A DNA stretch of 64,000 nt from NCBI RefSeq assembly GCF_014287515.2, contig NZ_CP092473.1:1019001-1083000 (forward strand), in the 5' to 3' direction. The notes beneath the pieces were generated by a model. That model was not told where the DNA came from. It saw only the letters and a list, made by a program, of their open reading frames with translations, and searched no databases. Of this stretch, positions 47,339 to 55,739 are shown piece by piece; positions within the stretch are counted from its first letter, which is position 1, and every line of letters starts with the position of its first letter. Both the position numbers and the translations under genes were made by a program. This stretch comes from Roseburia rectibacter (GTDB taxonomy: Bacteria; Bacillota; Clostridia; Lachnospirales; Lachnospiraceae).

Positions 47339-47347
47339 GATGATAGG

Positions 47348-47377
47348 ATTGTACCACTTTTTGAGTCAATATTACAA
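47348..47377 (-). promoter_or_regulatory. Promoter for the AraC-family gene
   Basis: On the minus strand TTGTAA (47372-47377) and TACAAT (47348-47353) are 18 bases apart. The -10 ends 9 bases before the ATG at 47338, so transcription would begin within a few bases of the start codon. Confidence 0.4.
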
Positions 47378-47523
47378 GAAAAAAGTGAGTATGGAAACTA
47401 TAATAACATCATAAACAATGATTTTGCGAAAAAAAGCGAAATCAGGACAACAGGAACAAGCATAAACATTAAAATTGGGGAACATAATGAAAACAGCGCA
47501 GGGGCGCTGGAATGGAGGAAAAA

Positions 47524-49776
47524 ATGAAATTACAGGAAATCGTATCAAACAGATGTGGCAAAGAAATTTCACAGTGCACAAATGAGGAACTTTACTATGC
47601 ACTGCTTGAGATGACAAAAGGAATGGCTAAGGAAAAAGAAAGCAATCAGGGAAAACGTAAATTATATTACATTTCCGCTGAGTTCCTGATCGGTAAATTA
47701 TTATCCAACAACCTGATCAACCTTGGTATTTACGAGGATGTGAAAAAACTTTTAGCAGATAACGGCAAGAGCCTTGCAGAGATCGAGGAGGTTGAGCCGG
47801 AGCCGTCATTAGGAAACGGCGGACTTGGACGTCTTGCAGCATGCTTCCTTGATTCTATCGCAAGCCTTGGTTTAAACGGTGACGGTGTTGGTTTAAATTA
47901 CCATTACGGATTGTTCAAACAGGTTTTCAAAAACAACCTGCAGAATGAGACACCAAACCCATGGATTGAAAAAGAAAGCTGGCTGACAAAAACAGACGTT
48001 ACTTACCCGATTCAGTTTGGCGGTTTTACGTTACAGTCCAGATTATATGATATCGATGTGATCGGTTATGAGAACCGTACCACAAAACTTCATCTGTTCG
48101 ATGTTGAGACAGTGGATGAGAGTTTGGTTGGAGACGGCATCGATTTTGACAAAGAGGATATTGCAAAGAATTTAACATTATTCTTATATCCGGATGATTC
48201 CGATGATAAGGGAAGAATCCTTCGTGTATACCAGCAGTACTTCATGGTCAGCAACGCAGCGCGCCTGATCATTGATGAGACACTTGCAAGAGGCGGAGAT
48301 CTTCACAAATTAAATGAGTATGCAGTGATCCAGATCAACGATACACACCCAAGTATGGTAATTCCTGAGATGATCCGTCTGTTGATGGAGCGTGGAATCT
48401 TAATGGATGAAGCAATCGATATCGTATCTAAGACATGTGCTTACACAAACCACACCATTTTAGCAGAAGCACTTGAAAAATGGCCGATTCATTTCTTAGA
48501 GAAAGCGGTTCCGCAGTTACTGCCGATCATTTACGAATTAAACAGCCGTGTTGTAAAGAAATATGATGACAAATCCGTAGCGATCATCGATGATGAGAAA
48601 CGTGTTCATATGGCACATATGGATATTCATTACGGATACAGTGTTAACGGTGTTGCTTACCTGCACACAGAGATCTTAAAGAATACAGAGTTAAATAACT
48701 TCTACAAGATTTATCCGGAGAAGTTCAATAATAAGACAAACGGTATCACATTCCGCCGCTGGTTATTACACTGCGATCCGGAGATGACCGAATTTATCAC
48801 ATCCTTAATCGGACCTGGATTTAAGAAAAATGCAGAAGAGTTAGAGAAACTCGGCGCATATGTAAATGACGAAGAAGTATTAAAGAAACTTCTTGCAGTA
48901 AAAGGTACAAGAAAGACAGAGTTAAAGAATTATCTTGCGAAAACACAGGGCATCGAGTTAGATGACAACTCTATCTACGATATCCAGATCAAGAGATTAC
49001 ATGAGTACAAGAGACAGCAGATGAATGCTCTTTATGTGATCCATAAATATTTCGAGATCAAGGCGGGAAAGAAACCGGCACGTCCGATCACTGTTATTTT
49101 TGGTGCAAAAGCTGCTCCGGCATATATCATTGCAAAGGATATCATCCATCTGATCCTCTGCTTACAGGAACTGATCGCAAATGATCCGGAAGTCGCACCA
49201 TACTTAAAAGTAGTGATGGTAGAAAACTACAACGTAACATTAGCTGAGAAACTGATCCCGGCAGCAGATATCCATGAGCAGATCTCTTTAGCTTCCAAAG
49301 AGGCAAGTGGAACATCCAACATGAAATTCATGTTAAACGGTGCCGTTGCAATCGGAACCATGGATGGAGCAAACGTTGAAATGCATCAGTTCGTTGGTGA
49401 TGACAACATTTATATCTTCGGTGAGTCTTCTGAGGAAGTTATCAGACACTACGAGAAAGCAGATTACGTTTCAAGAAGCTACTATGAGAATGATGCGAAC
49501 ATCAAACGTGCGATCGATTTCATCGTAAGTGACCAGATGAAAGCAGTCGGATGTGCAGAGAACTTAGAGCGCCTTTACAACGAGCTGTTAAACAAAGACT
49601 GGTTCATGACTCTTCCGGATTTTGAAGAGTATGTTGCAACCAAAGAGCGTATCTACGCAGATTACGAAGACCGTATGACATGGGCTAAGAAAATGCTTGT
49701 CAACATCAGCAAGGCAGGATTCTTCTCATCAGACCGTACCATTGCACAGTACAATGAGGATATCTGGCATCTGTAA
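47524..49776 (+). CDS. glgP: Glycogen/starch alpha-glucan phosphorylase
   Basis: 750 residues. It breaks down glycogen or starch to glucose 1-phosphate. The catalytic blocks are intact: [42 protein letters not shown], and the PLP lysine in [28 protein letters not shown] (K about 605). It is shorter than typical bacterial GlgP (about 800). ATG 47524 is chosen for GGAGG upstream; the frame begins at 47512. Tandem repeats begin inside the last codons. Confidence 0.95.
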   Translation: MKLQEIVSNRCGKEISQCTNEELYYALLEMTKGMAKEKESNQGKRKLYYISAEFLIGKLLSNNLINLGIYEDVKKLLADNGKSLAEIEEVEPEPSLGNGGLGRLAACFLDSIASLGLNGDGVGLNYHYGLFKQVFKNNLQNETPNPWIEKESWLTKTDVTYPIQFGGFTLQSRLYDIDVIGYENRTTKLHLFDVETVDESLVGDGIDFDKEDIAKNLTLFLYPDDSDDKGRILRVYQQYFMVSNAARLIIDETLARGGDLHKLNEYAVIQINDTHPSMVIPEMIRLLMERGILMDEAIDIVSKTCAYTNHTILAEALEKWPIHFLEKAVPQLLPIIYELNSRVVKKYDDKSVAIIDDEKRVHMAHMDIHYGYSVNGVAYLHTEILKNTELNNFYKIYPEKFNNKTNGITFRRWLLHCDPEMTEFITSLIGPGFKKNAEELEKLGAYVNDEEVLKKLLAVKGTRKTELKNYLAKTQGIELDDNSIYDIQIKRLHEYKRQQMNALYVIHKYFEIKAGKKPARPITVIFGAKAAPAYIIAKDIIHLILCLQELIANDPEVAPYLKVVMVENYNVTLAEKLIPAADIHEQISLASKEASGTSNMKFMLNGAVAIGTMDGANVEMHQFVGDDNIYIFGESSEEVIRHYEKADYVSRSYYENDANIKRAIDFIVSDQMKAVGCAENLERLYNELLNKDWFMTLPDFEEYVATKERIYADYEDRMTWAKKMLVNISKAGFFSSDRTIAQYNEDIWHL

Positions 49777-49857
49777 GATGCCATGCATCTGTAAAATGCC
49801 ATGCATCTCGTAAGATGCCATGCATCTTGTAAAATGCCATGCATCTTGTAAAATCTT
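49764..49857. repeat. Tandem repeats at the 3' end of glgP
   Basis: The block ATGCCATGCATCT recurs four times (about 49788-49854) at about 19-base spacing, separated by short GTAA-like links. The first unit overlaps the stop codon region (GGCATCTGTAAGATGCC palindrome). There is no spacer diversity, so it is not a CRISPR array. Confidence 0.8.
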
Positions 49858-49925
49858 GTAAGCGATTATGTGGCTTGCAGAGCAGCAGTTAATTCACAAT
49901 ATTTAAATTACAAATTCTTCCTAAT

Positions 49926-49969
49926 TGGGAACCGCAAAACTTAGAATGGTTTTGTGGTTCCTTTTTTGC
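49926..49969 (+). terminator. Terminator after glgP
   Basis: GGAACCGCAAAAC / GTTTTGTGGTTCC with loop TTAGAATG, followed by six T. It lies 150 bases after the glgP stop, beyond the tandem repeats and just before the 1 kb element. Confidence 0.88.
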
Positions 49970-49991
49970 TTTATAGAACGCGTTATCTGAT

Positions 49992-51043
49992 AAATATTGG
50001 TTTGCGGGTGACATGAGTTTCCTCGTGTAGGGTAGTTCTGGGAGGTTACGATTGGCAAATTGCATCAAGCCGGGACTGTTTTGTTCCGTTGTACGAAAAT
50101 AAGGCAAGTCTAAGTCAGCCTGATTTAATGTTTCTCGGAGTGACGTGTGCGTCTTAAACGCCCCGTCCGGGGGCATTAAGACTTGTGCTGCCGTCCGTGG
50201 CAGCACAACACTGTGTTACGAACAGGCAGACTAAGATTGCCTAATTTTCTCCCAAAGTCACAAAACGAATCCCGGCTTGATGCGATTTGCCAGCCACTAA
50301 GTTGTGAACCACCCTTCGCTGGAAAACTCATTTTACAACCTTGGGGGCGTAAATTTTTAGTGTTTTGTGTCTGAATCTGATTAAAAAAGATTTCCAAATA
50401 ACTATATTCAATGGTTTATTATTTGTTTGACAACACTGGCAAAAACCTCGATATATACCACTATGCCCATATTTATTGCCATACACATTTGAAAAAATAT
50501 TCTGCGTTATTAATCTGGCAATTTACGAAAAATTTCATGTAATACAATGCAGCAGCTGAAAATTTTGGAAAGTCATCAGGCTGAATATTAATGATACAGC
50601 ATATTAGGATTTTAAGCATATTTTCATTCGTGCGAATATCAAAAATCCACACCTACGCCCCCAATTTTGAGATGAACCGCCCACCCAAATGGTGTTCATA
50701 ATCTGGAGGCTGGCATCTTGCGCAAAGCCTGAGCTGATTTTGTGACTTTGGGAGAAAATTAGAAAATCTATCTCAATCTGATAATGGTCAGATTGAGATT
50801 GTGTGTCTGTAGATACACAGTGATGTTCTGCCACGGATGGCAGAACAAGGCTTCACGAGCCACGGATGGCTCGTTGAACGCCGGTCACGTCACTCCGAGA
50901 AAATCTAACTCAGACACACTTAGACTTTTCTTATTTTCGTACAATGGAACCAAAATTAACTCCGGCTTTGCGCAAGATGCCACTCACAGACCTGCGACAC
51001 ACCATTGGGACGGGCGATTTATTTCATAAACAAACCAGCATTT
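49992..51043. mobile_element. ~1.05 kb palindromic gene-less element, copy 1
   Basis: The same unit occurs at 58237-59260. Ends are AAATGCTGGTTTGTT-type inverted repeats (left end of this copy is degraded: AAATATTGGTTTG). Inside are a left palindromic arm (about 50016-50327), a core (about 50341-50664 closed by the perfect inverted pair TTGGGGGCGTA/TACGCCCCCAA) and a right palindromic arm (about 50678-51012). A ~60 bp module containing GGCA..TTGC....AAGCC recurs four times, two in each arm, in inverted order. No frame here looks like a real gene. The family is unknown to me. Confidence 0.75.
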
Positions 51044-51303
51044 AACCGGATAGCAGAGTTCCTTTTATTTTGTGATTGAATAATGCGGCTTCTTGTAGTA
51101 TACTATAAAAATAGTTCTGATAACTCAGTAATTCTATGCCACATCAGCAGCAAGTTTCACAAAACAAAAATATGTAGGAATGGCTTGAAGATGTTTTTGT
51201 ATATTTTATGATCAAAAGTATTTTCAGGATAATGCCGAAAGTGAAGGGGATGCAGTATTTATTCTTACAAACAAATATGTAAGATCAAAAAATGAGAAAA
51301 AAC

Positions 51304-51332
51304 TTGACATATATATAGACAGACTATATAGT
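51304..51332 (+). promoter_or_regulatory. Promoter for the PadR gene, overlapping its operator
   Basis: TTGACA (51304-51309) and TATAGT (51327-51332), 17 bases apart. The -10 lies within the first operator copy. Confidence 0.7.
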
Positions 51333-51356
51333 TTAGATATATAGATAGACTATATA
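51312..51356 (+). promoter_or_regulatory. Tandem PadR-type operators
   Basis: Two 19-bp imperfect dyads, TATATAG-ACAGA-CTATATA (51312-51330) and TATATAG-ATAGA-CTATATA (51338-51356), 26 bp apart. They span the -10 and the start of the transcript. Confidence 0.72.
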
Positions 51357-51358
51357 AC

Positions 51359-51474
51359 AAGGAGGAAAATCCTCTCCTCGTCAAGGGACTCGGATTTTGC
51401 TTCGCAAAACAAGGAGGAAAATCCTCTGCTCGCCAAAGGGCTCGCATTTTCCTTCGGAAAACAAGGAGGATTTT
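51359..51474 (+). repeat. Duplicated 52-bp leader with repeated Shine-Dalgarno
   Basis: Units 51359-51410 and 51411-51462 share AAGGAGGAAAATCCTCT...CTCG.CAA, end in a small hairpin (for example TTTTCC-TTCG-GGAAAA), and are followed by a third AAGGAGGA that serves ATG 51475. In each full unit the AGGAGG faces ATCCTC, so it can be paired away; in the third it is free. Confidence 0.7.
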
Positions 51475-51816
51475 ATGTTAAACAAATCATTGATTCAGGG
51501 TAGTCTTTCCATGCTGATCTTACGGCTTTTAGACGAGAAAGACATGTATGGTTACGAAATGATCGAAACATTAAGGAAAAGATCGGAAAATGTATTTGAA
51601 TTAAAAGCGGGATCTCTTTATCCGCTTTTGCATGCCTTAGAGGCAAACAATCTTGTTACGGTCTATGAGGATGATGCAAGTGGGAAAATGCGCAAATATT
51701 ATCACATTACCGGAGAAGGAAAACGTATTTTAAAAGAGAAAAAAGACGAATGGAATACGTATGCCGCAGCAGTTACAAATGTATTGTCATGTAAAGCCAT
51801 GGAAATGTGTATTTGA
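51475..51816 (+). CDS. PadR-family transcriptional regulator
   Basis: 113 residues. It begins MLNKSLIQGSLSMLILRLLDEKDMYGYEM, then LKAGSLYPLLHALEANNLVTVYE, the winged-helix PadR signature, and ends in a short dimer helix. PadR proteins usually repress a neighbouring transporter or membrane gene and themselves. The ATG at 51475 is set by AAGGAGGA; the frame is open back to 51397. The RodA-like gene starts 90 bases later on the same strand and is the likely target. Confidence 0.92.
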   Translation: MLNKSLIQGSLSMLILRLLDEKDMYGYEMIETLRKRSENVFELKAGSLYPLLHALEANNLVTVYEDDASGKMRKYYHITGEGKRILKEKKDEWNTYAAAVTNVLSCKAMEMCI

Positions 51817-51905
51817 AAAAATGAAATGGCATCAGGCAGTGAAATGTGTAAAAAATGCAGGGATGAAAAAAGCAAACATGGCAGAAAGAGCCGGGAGGGA
51901 ATACA

Positions 51906-53219
51906 TTGACAGATTACAAAGAATATATGAAGACTCTGGAAGAACAGATTCAAAATAAGCGTGCCAGAGCGCTTGTGTCAGAAGAAATAAACGGGCATAT
52001 AGAAGAACAGGCACAAGGTTATGAGGAAGAAGGAATGAGCAGGGAAGATGCAAAAAGAGAGGCAGTGCGGCAGATGGGAGATCCGGTGGAAACAGGATGT
52101 GCATTAAACCGTATCCACAGACCGGCATTTCCATGGAAACTTTTTGTGCTGGCGATCTTTTTAACGGCGGCATCTATACTCATGTCAGTTGTTATTTTCG
52201 GAAAAACAGAAGGTGGGGCATCACAGGCAGAACAGCTTGGATCATTGCTTGTGATAAATGGTGTCAGCTTCGCAATGATCTTTCTGGTGATGTATGTCGA
52301 TTATACATGGCTGTTTTTACATATCCGTGCGGTTGCTGTCTGTTATCTGATCTGCCTGTGTCTGGTATGGTCAGGTGGTGTTATTGGAAATTATCAGACC
52401 GCACTTTTTGCGTGTTACAGTATGCAGGTATTACTGCCGGTTATTTTTGCAGGAATCATTTACCAGTATCGTGGGAAAGAATTTGCTGGTATCCTGAAAG
52501 CAGTGGGATGGATCTTTGTACCATTTCTGGTATTGCTTCTTATGGCAACACCGATGAGTACAGCGGCGGTTTTGGAAAATGCAGTGGTCTGTCTGTTCTT
52601 GCTTGTGGCAGCGGTACTTCATGGGATATTTGGAAATAAGAAGAAACGGTATCTGGTAAAACTGGCAGGTCTTGCGTTCGGGCTTTTGGGAGCAGGAGTG
52701 CTTTTATATCATCATTTTTTCACAAATGGTTATGTGAAGGCAAGACTTGAACATATGGGGCAATTTGGTTTCCAAAACAGAATGATAAAGAGTGCGGCTG
52801 CAGAATACAGCCTGTTTGGAAACAGGACGCTGCTGATGCAGGGGCATGCACAGGACGGCGAATATTTACTTGGAAATATCTTCTGTTATTTTGGAATCAT
52901 AGCAGGTGTGCTGGTTATAGCAGCCTTTGTGTGGTTTTTACTTCAGGCATTCAGACAGTCACTGATGCAGAGCAACCGGATGGGATTTTTGCTCGGAATG
53001 GCATGCAGTATTGCATTGATCGTGCGTGTGCTGGTCATTTATGTTGCAATGAATTTTGGATATGCCGTGATCTATACGGTGGCAGTTCCGTTTTTTTCCA
53101 CAAATCTGATGATGGCAGTAGTCAATGGAATTTATGTCGGGTTGTTATTTTGTGTGCTGCGGAATAAAATGATATTAAAAGAACCGTGCATTGAAAGAAA
53201 AAATACGGCGGTTTTATAA
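51906..53219 (+). CDS. Membrane protein with permease prefix domain, RodA/FtsW-like
   Basis: 437 residues starting at TTG 51906, five bases after GGGAGGGA. The first ~75 residues match the permease prefix domain (TDYKEYMKTLEEQIQNKRAR, GDPVETGCALNRIHRP). About ten transmembrane segments follow, with weak similarity to the RodA/FtsW/SpoVE fold in the second half (GNIFCYFGIIAGVLVIAAFVWFLLQ, AVPFFSTNLMMAVVNGIYVG). The catalytic residues of true SEDS glycosyltransferases are not obvious. It is paired with a PadR gene, a common partner for prefix-domain permeases. Confidence 0.75.
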   Translation: MTDYKEYMKTLEEQIQNKRARALVSEEINGHIEEQAQGYEEEGMSREDAKREAVRQMGDPVETGCALNRIHRPAFPWKLFVLAIFLTAASILMSVVIFGKTEGGASQAEQLGSLLVINGVSFAMIFLVMYVDYTWLFLHIRAVAVCYLICLCLVWSGGVIGNYQTALFACYSMQVLLPVIFAGIIYQYRGKEFAGILKAVGWIFVPFLVLLLMATPMSTAAVLENAVVCLFLLVAAVLHGIFGNKKKRYLVKLAGLAFGLLGAGVLLYHHFFTNGYVKARLEHMGQFGFQNRMIKSAAAEYSLFGNRTLLMQGHAQDGEYLLGNIFCYFGIIAGVLVIAAFVWFLLQAFRQSLMQSNRMGFLLGMACSIALIVRVLVIYVAMNFGYAVIYTVAVPFFSTNLMMAVVNGIYVGLLFCVLRNKMILKEPCIERKNTAVL

Positions 53220-53266
53220 GCCTGGCAGGTTTACAGGGGCAGATTTGCAGAAAGGATTCATCGGAT

Positions 53267-54295
53267 ATGAATTATATCGACATGCATTGTGATACGCTTG
53301 TAAAAGCAGTGGAACAGAAAAAAGAGACGGCAAAAAAACTGGAACATACGATGGTGGATGCAGAAAGGCTGCACCGGTGTGGCACAAAAGCACAGTTTTT
53401 TGCCATGTTTTTACAGCAGAAAAAAGAAGAAAACTGGAGTGATCCGGGACATGATCCAGACGACTGCCGGTCAGAAAAGAGAAAGATAAGTCTTTGGTAT
53501 AACGGGGCAGAGATCGAAAAGCAGATGCAGGATATGTATGCAGTATATCAGAATACGATGGAAAATTGTGCAGATATCATTGCGCCGGCATGCACCTATG
53601 AGGATCTGCAGCGCAACTGGCAGCAGAAAAAAGTATCAGCCTTTCTGACGGTGGAAAACGGATGCGTTGTGGATGGAAAAATGGAGCGCTTAGAGCAGCT
53701 TTATCAGATGGGAGTACGGCTTATCACGCTGACCTGGAATGATGATAACTGTTTCGGACATCCGCATGCGAAAGATGCAGGAAGGATGCAGCTTGGACTG
53801 ACGCCGTTTGGGAAGGAAGCTGTCACATATATGACAGAACGTGGAATCCTTGTGGATGTTTCCCATTTATCGGATGGCGGATTTTATGATGTGGCAGAGC
53901 TTGTGAAGGGACCGTTTGTGGCATCGCATTCAAACTGCAGGGAACTCGCTCCTGCAACGAGAAATCTGACGGATGATATGATACGGATATTGGCAGAGCA
54001 TGGCGGTGTGTGTGGACTTAATTTTTATCCACCGTTTTTAAATACAGATCCTGTGGATAAAGTAAGCAGGATCGAAAGAATGTGTGAACATGTGAAACAT
54101 CTGGTCAATGTTGGCGGGATTGAATGTGTGGGCATTGGTACGGATTTTGACGGGATTGAGGGAAATCTTGAGATTGCTGACTGCATGGAGATGGAAAAAT
54201 TATTTGATGCACTGCAGAAAAAAGGATTTTGTGAGGATGACATAGAAAGAATCGCGTACAAAAATGTGGAACGTGTGATCCGTGAAGTGATGTAA
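53267..54295 (+). CDS. Membrane dipeptidase (peptidase M19)
   Basis: 342 residues with the renal dipeptidase fold. Metal-binding features are NYIDMHCDTLV (HxD), TVENGC, LTWNDDNCFG, VDVSHLSD, ASHSNCR and GIGTDFDGI. No signal peptide is present, so it acts in the cytoplasm. These enzymes split dipeptides, including some D-amino acid ones. It converges on the sugar kinase at 54438 with a two-way terminator between them. Confidence 0.92.
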   Translation: MNYIDMHCDTLVKAVEQKKETAKKLEHTMVDAERLHRCGTKAQFFAMFLQQKKEENWSDPGHDPDDCRSEKRKISLWYNGAEIEKQMQDMYAVYQNTMENCADIIAPACTYEDLQRNWQQKKVSAFLTVENGCVVDGKMERLEQLYQMGVRLITLTWNDDNCFGHPHAKDAGRMQLGLTPFGKEAVTYMTERGILVDVSHLSDGGFYDVAELVKGPFVASHSNCRELAPATRNLTDDMIRILAEHGGVCGLNFYPPFLNTDPVDKVSRIERMCEHVKHLVNVGGIECVGIGTDFDGIEGNLEIADCMEMEKLFDALQKKGFCEDDIERIAYKNVERVIREVM

Positions 54296-54350
54296 AAACT
54301 ATTATTGTGAAAAAGAGCAGCCAGGTACCAATATAATGGAATGAAAATAT

Positions 54351-54399
54351 AAAGACCGGAATACCCATAAAAATTGGATATGGATATTCCGGTTCTTTC
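54351..54399. terminator. Bidirectional terminator
   Basis: AAAGACCGGAATA pairs with TATTCCGGTTCTTT (with small mismatches) and is flanked by T or A runs on both sides. It lies between the convergent dipeptidase and kinase genes. Confidence 0.8.
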
Positions 54400-54437
54400 T
54401 ATCTGCTGCATGCTCAAAGCAGCAGGCGGTATATTTA

Positions 54438-55457
54438 TTACCGGTTCATCTCAGAATGATAACCTGTATTTTTGTGTTCTGCGATAATGCTGTCGATCTC
54501 TTCAAGGTCGGTCGTTATCATATCACCGATGACACTGTGCTTGATGGCTGCCATGGCATTGCCGTATTCTAAGGCTTTACGGCAGTCCTTATGTTTTAAG
54601 TAGCCATAGAGGGCACCGGAAACATAGGCATCACCGCTTCCGATACGGTCGACTACGTCGATATTGTTGTAGGGTTCCTCGCGGTAGTAGGCATCATCTT
54701 TCGCAGAATAAATAATGGAAGTAAAGTTATGCTTCTTTGGCGTGATGACGGTGCGCTCTGTGGATGCAACCACGGAGATCGGGTACTGCTCGCAGAAAGA
54801 CTTCTGGATTTCTTCGATCGAGCCTGTTTTGCCAAAGGTCAGGCGGGCGGTATCTTCAGAACAGAAAAAGATATCTACAAAGGGAAGAATCTGTTCGATG
54901 CAGGCTCTTGCCTCCTCACCAGTCCAGAGATTGGCACGGTAGTTGACATCAAAAGAGATCAAAGTGCCCTGCTCTTTGAATTTGCGGATACACTCGATGG
55001 CAAACTTCTGTGCTTTGCCGCCAAGACCTAAAGTGATACCGCTGGTGTGGAACAGGCGTGTGTTATAAAACATGGTTTCCGGTACATCTTTAATATCGAT
55101 GTTGTTGATGGAAGAATGTTTTCTGTCATAGACAACACGCGGTTTACGTGGATAGGAACCATATTCGTAATAATAGACACCGATACGGCTGTCGTCTGCT
55201 GTATCGGAGATCAGATAATTTTCACTGACACGGGATGCGTTCATCTGGTTTTTGATGAATGCGGCGAGCAGGTTATTTGGAATCTTAGAGATCATTGCCG
55301 TCTTTAAGCCAAGCTGTCCGATCTCGGAGGCAATATTTAACTCGGCACCTCCTAAATGCTTCATTAAAGTATCGCCCTGTGCGAGACGTCCGTTGATCGG
55401 AGTGGAAAGACGAAGCAGAATCTCTCCTAATGTGATGACATCATATTTACGGTCCAT
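54438..55457 (-). CDS. PfkB-family sugar kinase (KDG kinase-like)
   Basis: 339 residues. It begins DVITLGEILLRLSTPINGRLAQ and has GGAELNIASEIGQLG, FDVNYRANLW and the ATP/catalytic block DRIGSGDAYVSGALY. The family phosphorylates sugars; the closest sense by eye is 2-keto-3-deoxygluconate kinase. It is divergent from another such kinase at 55740. Its promoter region has the TGAAAC/GTTTCA operator, so it probably belongs to the IclR-controlled KDG set. Its own substrate is unproven. Confidence 0.82.
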   Translation of the reverse strand: MDRKYDVITLGEILLRLSTPINGRLAQGDTLMKHLGGAELNIASEIGQLGLKTAMISKIPNNLLAAFIKNQMNASRVSENYLISDTADDSRIGVYYYEYGSYPRKPRVVYDRKHSSINNIDIKDVPETMFYNTRLFHTSGITLGLGGKAQKFAIECIRKFKEQGTLISFDVNYRANLWTGEEARACIEQILPFVDIFFCSEDTARLTFGKTGSIEEIQKSFCEQYPISVVASTERTVITPKKHNFTSIIYSAKDDAYYREEPYNNIDVVDRIGSGDAYVSGALYGYLKHKDCRKALEYGNAMAAIKHSVIGDMITTDLEEIDSIIAEHKNTGYHSEMNR

Positions 55458-55489
55458 GGAAAAACCTCCTTAAAAAATATATCATAACA

Positions 55490-55512
55490 GTTTCAAAATA
55501 TGAAACCAAGTT
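55490..55512 (-). promoter_or_regulatory. IclR-type operator upstream of the 54438 kinase
   Basis: GTTTCA (55490-55495), N5, TGAAAC (55501-55506), then CAA and the degraded half-site GTTCTA. Read toward the minus-strand kinase it matches the eda operator layout with the outer half-site weakened. Confidence 0.65.
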
Positions 55513-55688
55513 CTACAATATGAACCAATACATATGCATTATATAACACATCTCAAAAATAAAAAAGAGAAAGTTGCAAATATTTCACAACTTTTTTGGA
55601 TAAAAATAACAGAACCTATAAAAATTGCATTAAAGTAAAAACATGTTTGACATTCTATTTTTCAGTGCTATAATAAAAATATAAATTA

Positions 55689-55714
55689 TGAAACAACGTT
55701 TCACTATGTGAAAC
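55689..55714 (+). promoter_or_regulatory. IclR-type operator upstream of the 55740 kinase
   Basis: TGAAAC (55689-55694), N3, GTTTCA (55698-55703), N5, TGAAAC (55709-55714): the same spacing and orientation as the site before eda. It lies 26 bases before the kinase start. Confidence 0.75.
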
Positions 55715-55739
55715 ATTTTATTTTAGGAGGATTTAAATC

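Noticed and set aside
49764..49857. Possible CRISPR array after glgP
   Set aside because: Units are ~19 bases apart with near-identical links and no unique spacers, and no cas genes occur in the window.
50604..50834. 76-residue frame in element copy 1, similar to a 60-residue frame at 58884-59066
   Set aside because: The shared text comes from the repeated module in the right arm; ends and starts differ between copies, and no ribosome site is present.
49992..51043. Retron, group II intron or IS with its own transposase
   Set aside because: No reverse transcriptase, maturase or transposase frame exists in either copy.
51761..51958. 65-residue frame between the PadR and RodA-like genes
   Set aside because: It overlaps both real genes in another frame and has no ribosome site or family resemblance.
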